NCBI GenBank assembly: GCA_002391275.1 | Contig: DGSC01000020.1 | Span: 1-12,283 of the forward strand | Length of the DNA stretch: 12,283 bases | DNA from: Prevotellaceae bacterium UBA4372 | Lineage (GTDB): Bacteria > Bacteroidota > Bacteroidia > Bacteroidales > Bacteroidaceae | Direction: 5' to 3' | Shown here: in pieces, positions 7,273 to 12,283 of the stretch | Position numbering within the stretch: position 1 is the stretch's first letter | Layout of the letters: each line of letters opens with the position of its first letter | Made by a program: the position numbers and the translations under genes | Notes under the pieces: generated by a model | What the model saw: the letters and a program-made list of their open reading frames with translations, nothing else | Database searches by the model: none | What the model was told of the DNA's origin: nothing

Positions 7273-7300
7273 AATCCCGCTCCTGATTGGAAGCGGGATT
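7273..7300 (-). terminator. Attenuator terminator hairpin in the pheA leader
   Basis: On the minus strand AATCCCGCT (7300-7292) pairs perfectly with AGCGGGATT (7281-7273). CC/GG extends the stem across one bulged base and leaves a 5-nt AATCA loop. The downstream run is TTTTGGTTTT, a U-rich tract broken by GG, and it ends 15 nt or less before the pheA ATG. The 5' arm is also exactly complementary to 7361-7369, so the hairpin has a mutually exclusive alternative fold. This marks it as a conditional terminator. Confidence 0.8.
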
Positions 7301-7369
7301 ATTTATTTTGCTTAGTGTGTGTCAATTTTCAAATGTTTCATCTCAAATTGCCGTGTTCACTCCCGCTTC
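7290..7369 (-). promoter_or_regulatory. Antiterminator fold of the Phe/Tyr attenuator
   Basis: GAAGCGGGA (minus strand, 7369-7361) is a perfect 9-nt complement of TCCCGCTTC (7298-7290), the latter being most of the 5' arm of the terminator. The 62-nt intervening stretch includes CAATTT (7350-7345) facing AAATTG (7328-7323), a small stem that would bring the two arms together. The first arm starts inside the leader stop codon. A ribosome at the stop would hide it, and one stalled at codons 8-16 would leave it free. The control model is inference from this geometry. Confidence 0.75.
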
Positions 7370-7430
7370 ACCTTGTTGGGGCAAAGTAAAAATAAAAGTA
7401 GGAGTAATAACGAGCGTTAGTGTTGAGCAT
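7368..7430 (-). CDS. Tyr/Phe-rich leader peptide of the aromatic amino acid operon
   Basis: A 20-codon reading frame from ATG (7430-7428) to TGA (7370-7368) encodes MLNTNARYYSYFYFYFAPTR. Codons 8-16 hold five Tyr (TAT and TAC) and three Phe (all TTT), interrupted only by one Ser. The peptide sits about 25 nt after a consensus promoter and 110 nt before pheA. Its length, place and composition match leader peptides of enterobacterial attenuation systems such as pheL. It probably has no function as a protein: its translation rate is the signal, reporting charged tRNA-Tyr and tRNA-Phe. With Y15 or F16 in the ribosomal A site, a footprint of roughly 12-15 nt downstream would stop short of 7369. 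At the stop codon it would cover the antiterminator arm. Expression is not proven, but the coincidence of features makes chance unlikely. Confidence 0.88.
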   Translation of the reverse strand: MLNTNARYYSYFYFYFAPTR

Positions 7431-7454
7431 AAGTAATTCTTTGCTTTTGCGGTG

Positions 7455-7486
7455 CAAAAATAATAGTTTTCTACGACTCGACCAAA
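7455..7486 (-). promoter_or_regulatory. Promoter of the pheA-tyrA operon
   Basis: The minus strand carries TTTG (7486-7483), 20 nt of spacer and TATTTTTG (7462-7455). This is a full match to the Bacteroidota housekeeping promoter (TTTG, N19-21, TAnnTTTG). Transcription should start a few bases further on, giving a 5' UTR of about 20 nt before the leader ATG. The -33 box begins 8 nt past the stop codon of the GH10-like gene. Confidence 0.85.
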
Positions 7487-7493
7487 TAATGTG

Positions 7494-9092
7494 TCATTTT
7501 TTTCGTTTATTCCTCTTTTTTGCCTTTGTTTTAGTCTTTGGCAGTGGCCTTACGACGAGGCCTTTCACATGACCTTTCTTGTCGAGTTGCAATCGCTGTC
7601 GGGCTGCGGCGACAGCATGGTCGGTAACCTGAACGGGGTCGCTTTCATTGCCATAGCGATCCATGGCCGTGACGGCAAGATAGAGTCCCATAGCTGCAAA
7701 CCGGTTGTATTCATACGAAGATGTGGGCAAGGCTGTGGCCACGAGATGCTCTGCACGGCTTACATCCACGGGCCACGTGTGTGAGGCATAGACATTATAG
7801 CGCATATTCTCTTCGCCTTCCCACACGAGTTGCTCGGTGACATCGTTCAGTATCTCAATGACAAGATTCCGGGGCTTCTGAGGTTTGACATCGCAAAGCC
7901 AAACACACGGTGGAACGAGTGCAGGATAGGCATAGAAATCATCTCGCAGATAGTCGTAAAGGTCCTTCACGTTGTCGGTCAAGAACTTAGAGCGGAAATA
8001 GCACTGCCCTGCCATATTCAGCTGCCGCAAGTATTGCAGTTGCCGCTTAATCACCGACAAGGGCCAGTTTTTCTCCTGGGGATGCAGGAAATAGATTCCC
8101 AATCCTGGAGCCACCTGCCTCCCGCAAGTCTGTTCTTGCCAGTCGGCAGCAAAGGGATAGAAATGGACTCCGTCGAAGTACATCATCGGAAAGAGTATGT
8201 CATGAATGCCTTCTCGCAACCATCCCTCGGCGTCTTGATGCACCGCGTCGCGGGCATTCCATCCGCGAGAACTATAGCGTGTAAGGTCGGCATACTTTCC
8301 TACGGGCGAGCTGCTTATACGCACCCAAGGTTTCAACGCATGTGTTTCCTTATAGATCCGGGCCACGATGCGCGTAATATTGTCGCGTCGCCATTGAGCT
8401 TTCGACAGGCCTTTTGCTGCAAAGCGCTTATACGTGTTATTGTCAGCAAACGACGTTGCATTCTCTGGATAGCGGATGTAGTCGAAATGAAGACCATCGA
8501 CATCGTAGCGCTCAACAATCTCATGGCAGATTTCTGAAAGATAATCGGCTGTGCCCGGCAAGCCCGGATCGAGATAATACTGATCAGCATGTCGCACGCA
8601 CAGCTCGGGATGCGTTTTCAAGACGCTACGTCCGCCCATCTGCTTGGCCACGGCAATTTTGAAACAGGGTATTGTCACGACCCATGCGTGCAGTTCCATA
8701 CCCCGTTTATGGGCTTCGTTGATAGCAAAAGCCAAAGGGTCGTAGCCTGGGTCACGCCCATATTGCCCAGTCAGGCACACATCCCATGGCTCGATCTTCG
8801 ACGGATAAATCACCGAACCACGAACGCGGGTCTGCAGGAGAATAGTGTTGATGTTCACTGCCTTGAGTTGGTCGAGCAGATCGCACAGCTCTTGCTGCTG
8901 ACGTAGCATGTTCTGGGTCGACGTCGCACGCGTACGAGGCCAATCGAGGCCGTTCAAGGTTGTCACCCACACCGCACGCAACTCATTCTTAGGAGCGGCA
9001 GACCATGTCGAAGGTACAGCGCCTACGGCACAAACACTGCTACCCAGAAGCGCCAACATACATATATATATATAATAATGTATATACTTCAT
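7494..9092 (-). CDS. Secreted glycoside hydrolase family 10-like (GHL10/DUF187) protein
   Basis: A 532-residue exported protein. The N-terminus MKYIHYYIYICMLALLGSSV is an unusual Tyr/Ile-rich signal peptide, cleaved probably near AVGA (residues 22-25); the SSVC before it is a poor lipobox. Residues about 37-400 match the GHL10 (DUF187) TIM-barrel family: LRAVWVTTLNGLDWP (38-52), LLQTRVRGSVIYPS (85-98), GMELHAWVV (131-139), DGLHFDYIRYP (199-209) and RISSSPVGKY (258-267). From about 405 a fibronectin III-like module follows (YNVYAS, TAMDRYGNES), then a basic tail ending KKRNKRKK. Some members of this family act on peptidoglycan-type or other glycans; the substrate here is unknown. The start is the ATG at 9092, not the adjacent TTG at 9095. 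The gene is divergent from gdhA, and no clear terminator separates it from the aromatic operon promoter. Confidence 0.88.
   Translation of the reverse strand: MKYIHYYIYICMLALLGSSVCAVGAVPSTWSAAPKNELRAVWVTTLNGLDWPRTRATSTQNMLRQQQELCDLLDQLKAVNINTILLQTRVRGSVIYPSKIEPWDVCLTGQYGRDPGYDPLAFAINEAHKRGMELHAWVVTIPCFKIAVAKQMGGRSVLKTHPELCVRHADQYYLDPGLPGTADYLSEICHEIVERYDVDGLHFDYIRYPENATSFADNNTYKRFAAKGLSKAQWRRDNITRIVARIYKETHALKPWVRISSSPVGKYADLTRYSSRGWNARDAVHQDAEGWLREGIHDILFPMMYFDGVHFYPFAADWQEQTCGRQVAPGLGIYFLHPQEKNWPLSVIKRQLQYLRQLNMAGQCYFRSKFLTDNVKDLYDYLRDDFYAYPALVPPCVWLCDVKPQKPRNLVIEILNDVTEQLVWEGEENMRYNVYASHTWPVDVSRAEHLVATALPTSSYEYNRFAAMGLYLAVTAMDRYGNESDPVQVTDHAVAAARQRLQLDKKGHVKGLVVRPLPKTKTKAKKRNKRKK
9061..9087. 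repeat. AT dinucleotide tract in the signal-peptide coding region
   Basis: Bases 9062-9074 are 13 nt of unbroken alternating A and T, followed by TAATAATGTATATA. The tract lies inside the first codons of the GH10-like gene and explains its Tyr/Ile-rich signal peptide n-region. A slip of one dinucleotide would shift the frame just after the start. Confidence 0.6.
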
Positions 9093-9108
9093 CAAAAAAG
9101 CTTTTTTG
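9093..9108. repeat. Perfect 16-bp palindrome touching the GH10-like start codon
   Basis: CAAAAAAGCTTTTTTG is its own reverse complement and ends one base from the ATG at 9092. It lies between that gene's -7 box (9115-9122) and its start, so it is in the transcript leader or at the initiation region. It could fold in RNA over the ribosome landing site or serve as an operator; neither is shown. Confidence 0.6.
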
Positions 9109-9114
9109 CAGCGG

Positions 9115-9122
9115 CAAAGATA
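9115..9122 (-). promoter_or_regulatory. -7 box for the GH10-like gene
   Basis: Minus-strand TATCTTTG matches TAnnTTTG, 22 nt before the ATG at 9092. No TTTG lies at the -33 spacing (a TTTG is present 32 nt upstream, which is too far), so the promoter is probably weak or activator-dependent. Confidence 0.6.
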
Positions 9123-9281
9123 TACATAAATCCCGAGTTAACTCTCTTTTGTGTCAAAATAATTTTCCCACTACAATCCTTCATTTTCTCAAAAATGCCC
9201 TTATTCTTGACAAAAAGCAGTAATTTAACGCAAAAATCAACCTTTTTGAAAATAATATTAGGAAAAAAGTGATAGATTGTA
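9123..9281. other. AT-rich divergent intergenic core, no gene seen
   Basis: About 160 bp between the two divergent -7 boxes. It is strongly AT-rich with many A and T runs, as expected of a bidirectional promoter region. I see no convincing reading frame, RNA gene or long inverted repeat here. Confidence 0.5.
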
Positions 9282-9289
9282 TATCTTTG
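9282..9289 (+). promoter_or_regulatory. -7 box of the gdhA promoter
   Basis: TATCTTTG fits the Bacteroidota -7 consensus. The bases at the -33 spacing read TTAG rather than TTTG. Transcription starting just after it would give a 5' UTR of about 50 nt, which contains a short GGGC-TTA-GCCC hairpin at 9310-9320. Confidence 0.65.
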
Positions 9290-9347
9290 CAGCGAATTCA
9301 GAGATAACGGGGCTTAGCCCTATAAACATCCACTAATCCCACACAAA

Positions 9348-10688
9348 ATGAACGCAAAGCAAGTATTGGAAGACCTCAAGCAGCGTTTCCCCGGCGAGCC
9401 TGAGTACCATCAGGCTGTAGAAGAAGTCCTCGGAACTATCGAGGAGGAGTACAACAAACATCCCGAATTTGAGAGCGCCAACCTCATAGAGCGCCTCTGC
9501 ATCCCCGACCGAATCTATCAGTTCCGTGTGACATGGACCGACGACAAGGGAAATGTACAGACGAATATGGGCTACCGTGTTCAGCACAACAACGCCATAG
9601 GCCCGTACAAAGGAGGTATCCGTTTCCACAAAAGCGTAAACCTTGGCATTCTCAAGTTCCTTGCCTTCGAGCAGACTTTCAAGAACTCACTCACTACGCT
9701 GCCTATGGGTGGCGGCAAGGGCGGTTCCGATTTCTCTCCTCGTGGCAAGTCGAATGCCGAAGTGATGCGTTTCTGCCAGGCCTTCATGCTTGAGCTCACA
9801 CGCCATATCGGTCCCGACGTAGACGTGCCCGCAGGCGACATCGGCGTTGGCGGCCGCGAGGTAGGCTACATGTTTGGCATGTATAAGAAGCTAACACGCG
9901 AGTTCAGCGGTGTACTCACCGGCAAGGGCCTCGAGTTTGGCGGCTCGCTGATCCGTCCCGAAGCCACTGGTTATGGCAACGTCTACTTCCTGCGTGCCAT
10001 GCTTCGCACCCGCGGCGAGAGTATCGAAGGCAAGAAGGTGCTCATCTCAGGTGCCGGCAACGTAGCACAGTACTGTGCAGAGAAAGTGCTGCAACTCGGA
10101 GGTAAGGTGATGACCATGTCCGATTCCGACGGCTACATCTACGACCCCGATGGCATCGACCGCGAGAAGCTCGATTACATCATGGAGCTCAAGAACATCT
10201 ACCGTGGACGTATCCGCGAGTATGTCGAAGAATACCCCACTGCCAAGTACGTTGGCGACGGTGCAAAGCCTTGGTTCGAGAAAGCCGACATCGCATGCCC
10301 TTGCGCCACACAGAACGAGCTCAACGAGGAAGCCGCCAAGGCTCTCGTGGCAAACGGTGTTATCGCAGTGGCTGAAGGAGCCAACATGCCTTCCACTCCA
10401 GGTGCTATCAAGGTGTTCCAGGATGCTAAGATTCTCTACTCTCCCGGTAAGGCCAGCAACGCCGGCGGTGTCAGCGTAAGTGGTCTCGAGATGAGCCAGA
10501 ACAGCGAGCGTCTGAGCTGGTCGTCCGAGGAAGTCGACAAGAAGCTCCTCTGGATCATGGAGAACATTCATGAGAACTGCGTCAAGTACGGCACCGAACC
10601 CGACGGCTACATCAATTACGTCAAGGGTGCTAACGTAGCAGGATTCATGAAGGTAGCCAAGGCCATGATGGCCCAGGGCATCGTCTAA
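9348..10688 (+). CDS. gdhA: Glutamate dehydrogenase, hexameric type, probably NADP-dependent
   Basis: Catalyses reversible reductive amination of 2-oxoglutarate with ammonium to glutamate. The 446 residues match the usual length of bacterial hexameric enzymes. Motifs: GPYKGGIRFH (85-94), LPMGGGKGGSDF (118-129) with catalytic Lys at 124, PAGDIGVGGREVG (161-173) with the catalytic Asp, the nucleotide-binding VLISGAGNVAQY (231-242), and ANAGGVSVSGLEMSQN-type C-terminal signature (369-385). The beta-2 end MSDSDG (257-262), with Ser rather than Asp/Glu-led acidic ending, leans towards NADP; this is a weak call. The ATG at 9348 follows an AAA and no strong Shine-Dalgarno. It is a one-gene unit: its own promoter at 9282 and a strong terminator at 10765. 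Codon use is rich in C-ending codons compared with the minus-strand neighbours, consistent with high expression. It supplies the amino donor for the aromatic aminotransferase nearby. Confidence 0.97.
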   Translation: MNAKQVLEDLKQRFPGEPEYHQAVEEVLGTIEEEYNKHPEFESANLIERLCIPDRIYQFRVTWTDDKGNVQTNMGYRVQHNNAIGPYKGGIRFHKSVNLGILKFLAFEQTFKNSLTTLPMGGGKGGSDFSPRGKSNAEVMRFCQAFMLELTRHIGPDVDVPAGDIGVGGREVGYMFGMYKKLTREFSGVLTGKGLEFGGSLIRPEATGYGNVYFLRAMLRTRGESIEGKKVLISGAGNVAQYCAEKVLQLGGKVMTMSDSDGYIYDPDGIDREKLDYIMELKNIYRGRIREYVEEYPTAKYVGDGAKPWFEKADIACPCATQNELNEEAAKALVANGVIAVAEGANMPSTPGAIKVFQDAKILYSPGKASNAGGVSVSGLEMSQNSERLSWSSEEVDKKLLWIMENIHENCVKYGTEPDGYINYVKGANVAGFMKVAKAMMAQGIV

Positions 10689-10764
10689 GCTCAAAGTGTC
10701 GGAGACGATACTTCAAGCCCTTAACAATAGGCCATGATATAGCAGTTGACCTATGAATACTATT

Positions 10765-10793
10765 AAATGCAGCCATCTCTGGCTGCATTTTTT
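10765..10793 (+). terminator. Intrinsic terminator of gdhA
   Basis: AAATGCAGCCA (10765-10775) and TGGCTGCATTT (10780-10790) make a perfect 11-bp stem with a TCTC loop, followed by further T residues. It starts 77 nt past the gdhA stop codon. Confidence 0.93.
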
Positions 10794-10856
10794 GTTTATA
10801 CCTATAGCAAAAACAAGAAGGAGCCAACGTCACAACTCCTTTATCTTCCATACAAT

Positions 10857-10889
10857 AAGGGGGATGAGCCTAAAGCTCATCCCCCTTTT
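10857..10889 (-). terminator. Terminator of the OmpA-family gene
   Basis: AAGGGGGATGAGC (10857-10869) and GCTCATCCCCCTT (10875-10887) form a perfect 13-bp GC-rich stem with a CTAAA loop. It begins about 20 nt after the stop codon of the convergent OmpA-family gene. The minus-strand tail is TTATTGT, a modest U tract; the plus-strand tail is TTTTGTG, so it may also back up gdhA termination. Confidence 0.88.
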
Positions 10890-10908
10890 GTGCTATATAA
10901 CCGAATGT

Positions 10909-11985
10909 TTACTTAGCGATAGCAATGCTTACGCGGTTCTTGTCGTTCTCGCTGAAGGGCTGAACGGTGTCGCCTTTAGCATCAACGGTGATACGAGCAG
11001 CATCGATGCCAGCCTCGGTGAGAGCCTTGGCAACATTCTCGGCACGCTGCTGAGAATACTTCATGTTGATGCGGGGATTACCTGTACCAGCGTCTGCATA
11101 ACCTGTGATGGTCACCTTTGTCTCGGGGTTGTTCTTGAGGAAGTTGGTGAGGTCAGTTACCTTAGCCTGCTCGCTGCCCTTTGCAACGGTCTCGCGAATA
11201 GCATAGAAGATTTCCTTCTTCATTTCAACGACCTTCTTCACAACAGGCTTCTCAACAACCTTAACAGGTTCGGGAGCGGGTTCGGGAGCGGGCTCTTCAA
11301 CGACAACGGGAACAGCTACGGGAATAACGTTCTCCACCTTGCCGAGGTTGAACTTCAGACCTACAAGGCCTGTGAAGTACCAGTCGGTGTTGGATTCGTC
11401 ACGCTTTGCCTTGCTGTTGTAGCGCTCGAGAGTACCGTTAGCCATGCACTCGAGGTTGAGGCTCACGCGCTTGCTAAGACGGAAATCGAGATCGAAACCT
11501 GCACGGCCTACGGGGTTCACCTTTGTACCATCCCAAAGCTTACGCATGAGATAGGTGGTAGCCACGTCATGTGCTTCGTCGTTGTTGAAACCGAAATTGG
11601 CAGCAGCACCAGCGATGATGTTCAGGCCAAAGACACGGTTGGGATTGTAGCCAGCGATGGCGTTGATAAGGTTGAACTTAACGTCGAGACCAGGAGCTAC
11701 ATAGTTCCATTTGTAGTTGGTGTTGTCAGCGAAACCGCCCTTGCTCTGCCAACCGTTGACGGCCAGACGAAGAGCCCACACGGGATTGAACTGATAACCT
11801 ACAGCCACCTGAGCAGCAGGTGAGATAAGCTTATCGAAGTCGGCCTCACCCAAAGTATAGGCAGCGCCACCTTGCAACTGAAGGAACCAATGAGGATTAA
11901 ACTCTACACGCTCTGTTTCCTGAGCGTTTGCGGACATGCCCATCATAGCGAAGGCAGCCACAAGCAGAAGCTTTGAAAATTTCAT
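10909..11985 (-). CDS. OmpA-family outer membrane protein
   Basis: A 358-residue envelope protein. MKFSKLLLVAAFAMMGMSANAQ is a clear signal peptide. Residues about 25-230 alternate aromatic and polar residues in the style of a small beta-barrel and end FTGLVGLKFNLGK. A Pro/Glu/Val/Lys-rich linker (about 245-275, with EEPAPEPAPEPVK) spans the periplasm. The last ~100 residues are an OmpA C-terminal domain: ITGYADAGTGNPRINMKYSQQRAENVAKAL, then KNRVSIAIAK. It carries the Asp of GYAD and the Arg of SQQRA that in OmpA bind diaminopimelate of peptidoglycan. The domain should tie the outer membrane to the wall. Such proteins are abundant in Prevotella, and the promoter and terminator here are good, as expected for strong expression. 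Whether the barrel forms a pore is not visible. Confidence 0.93.
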   Translation of the reverse strand: MKFSKLLLVAAFAMMGMSANAQETERVEFNPHWFLQLQGGAAYTLGEADFDKLISPAAQVAVGYQFNPVWALRLAVNGWQSKGGFADNTNYKWNYVAPGLDVKFNLINAIAGYNPNRVFGLNIIAGAAANFGFNNDEAHDVATTYLMRKLWDGTKVNPVGRAGFDLDFRLSKRVSLNLECMANGTLERYNSKAKRDESNTDWYFTGLVGLKFNLGKVENVIPVAVPVVVEEPAPEPAPEPVKVVEKPVVKKVVEMKKEIFYAIRETVAKGSEQAKVTDLTNFLKNNPETKVTITGYADAGTGNPRINMKYSQQRAENVAKALTEAGIDAARITVDAKGDTVQPFSENDKNRVSIAIAK

Positions 11986-12028
11986 AACGTTTATTAAAAT
12001 TAAAATGGTTAAACATTTTTTGTGGGTG

Positions 12029-12060
12029 CAAAAGTAGACAAATATGTGTTCACCGACAAG
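12029..12060 (-). promoter_or_regulatory. Promoter of the OmpA-family gene
   Basis: Minus-strand CTTG (12060-12057), 20-nt spacer, TACTTTTG (12036-12029). The -7 box is a full match to TAnnTTTG and the -33 box matches three of four positions. The 5' UTR would be about 40 nt, AT-rich, with AAAAAATGTTTAACCA and TTTTAATAAACGTT before the ATG at 11985. Confidence 0.75.
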
Positions 12061-12078
12061 AAAATGACAGAAAAAGTG

Positions 12079-12283
12079 CTACGTATCGGTCAAATTGCTT
12101 AATTTATTTTGCAAAAAGACAACACCTTCTTTGCGTTTTCCGTCTATCTTTATAGTTAGTGATTCCTGCAAATGCACCACGCGCAGATGTTCTGTTTCTT
12201 CAATTGCAGGCAACTTGTTGAGGACATCTTGCCTGTAAATGCCGTCGCCCAGATAGTCGTTGATGGTGAAATAGCCCACACCA
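12079..12283 (-). CDS. Unrecognised protein, C-terminal fragment cut by window edge
   Basis: The frame is open from the window end to a TAG at 12079-12081 and gives about 67 residues ending NKLSNLTDT. A GTG at 12279 could be a start, but the codon before it (GGT) is also open and the segment GYFTINDYLGDGIYRQ looks internal, so I take it as the end of a longer gene. The visible part is soluble, mixed alpha/beta in character, with LRVVHLQESLTIKIDGKRK suggesting beta strands; no motif, signal or membrane segment is seen. The stop lies 19 nt before the -33 region of the OmpA promoter. I do not recognise the family. Base composition and codon use are ordinary for the window, which supports it being real. 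Confidence 0.6.
   Translation of the reverse strand, partial: GVGYFTINDYLGDGIYRQDVLNKLPAIEETEHLRVVHLQESLTIKIDGKRKEGVVFLQNKLSNLTDT

Noticed and set aside
7273..7430. T-box riboswitch as an explanation of the pheA leader
   Set aside because: There is no T-box sequence or long specifier-loop structure, and T-boxes are essentially a Gram-positive device; the Tyr/Phe leader peptide explains the region better.
9290..9347. Riboswitch or leader peptide in the gdhA 5' UTR
   Set aside because: Only a 4-bp GGGC/GCCC stem is present in about 55 nt, with no terminator and no biased short frame.
10818..10841. AAGGAG...CTCCTT inverted repeat between the two terminators
   Set aside because: Six base pairs with a 12-nt loop and no U tract, easily due to chance.
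10753..11823. 356-codon plus-strand open frame opposite the OmpA-family gene
   Set aside because: It overlaps the gdhA terminator and runs antisense through a clear OmpA gene; no domain is visible and its composition is that of a shadow frame.
1..12283. tRNA, rRNA or CRISPR array
   Set aside because: No cloverleaf-like segment, rRNA signature or regularly spaced repeat was seen on either strand.

Overview
The window reads as chromosomal DNA of a Bacteroidota organism, most likely Prevotella/Segatella or a close relative. Signs of this are -7 boxes of the form TAnnTTTG, weak Shine-Dalgarno signals, a type I-beta DAHP synthase fused to chorismate mutase, a DUF4372-type IS4 transposase, and secreted proteins ending in a '...IYTLSGQ...GIYIINGKKV' C-terminal domain. 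These are family-level recognitions made by reading; no database search was possible.

Layout. Bases 1-184 are the 5' end of an IS4-family transposase (minus strand). It is followed by a hairpin-bearing IS flank and by a strong terminator (318-360) that closes a long minus-strand gene string. Read in the direction of transcription, the string runs: promoter (7455-7486), 20-residue Tyr/Phe-rich leader peptide (7368-7430), attenuator hairpin (7273-7300), pheA prephenate dehydratase (6415-7257), PLP aminotransferase (5235-6434, overlapping pheA by 20 nt), DAHP synthase-chorismate mutase fusion (4096-5187), and prephenate dehydrogenase tyrA (3232-4008). Then, with no visible terminator or good promoter, come a secreted protein with a sorting-type C-terminus (2056-3201) and a secreted HEVGH zincin-like protein (381-2042). 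Upstream of the promoter, also on the minus strand, is a secreted GH10-like (DUF187) glycosidase (7494-9092). It is divergent from gdhA, a glutamate dehydrogenase (9348-10688, plus strand). gdhA and the convergent OmpA-family gene (10909-11985, minus) each have a terminator between them. The window ends in the C-terminal part of an unrecognised minus-strand gene.

How the genes fit together. The four aro/phe/tyr genes supply the entry step (DAHP synthase), the branch point (chorismate mutase), both arms (prephenate dehydratase and dehydrogenase) and the final transamination to Phe and Tyr. gdhA next door makes the glutamate used as amino donor, although it is transcribed separately.

The main discovery is a ribosome-mediated attenuator ahead of pheA. 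The leader peptide MLNTNARYYSYFYFYFAPTR has 5 Tyr and 3 Phe in nine consecutive codons (8-16). A 9-nt segment beginning within its stop codon (7361-7369) is perfectly complementary to the 5' arm (7290-7298) of an intrinsic-terminator-like hairpin next to pheA. Stalling at Tyr/Phe codons would leave the antiterminator free to form. A ribosome at the stop codon would cover it and allow termination. The leader thus senses exactly the two end products that the operon makes.
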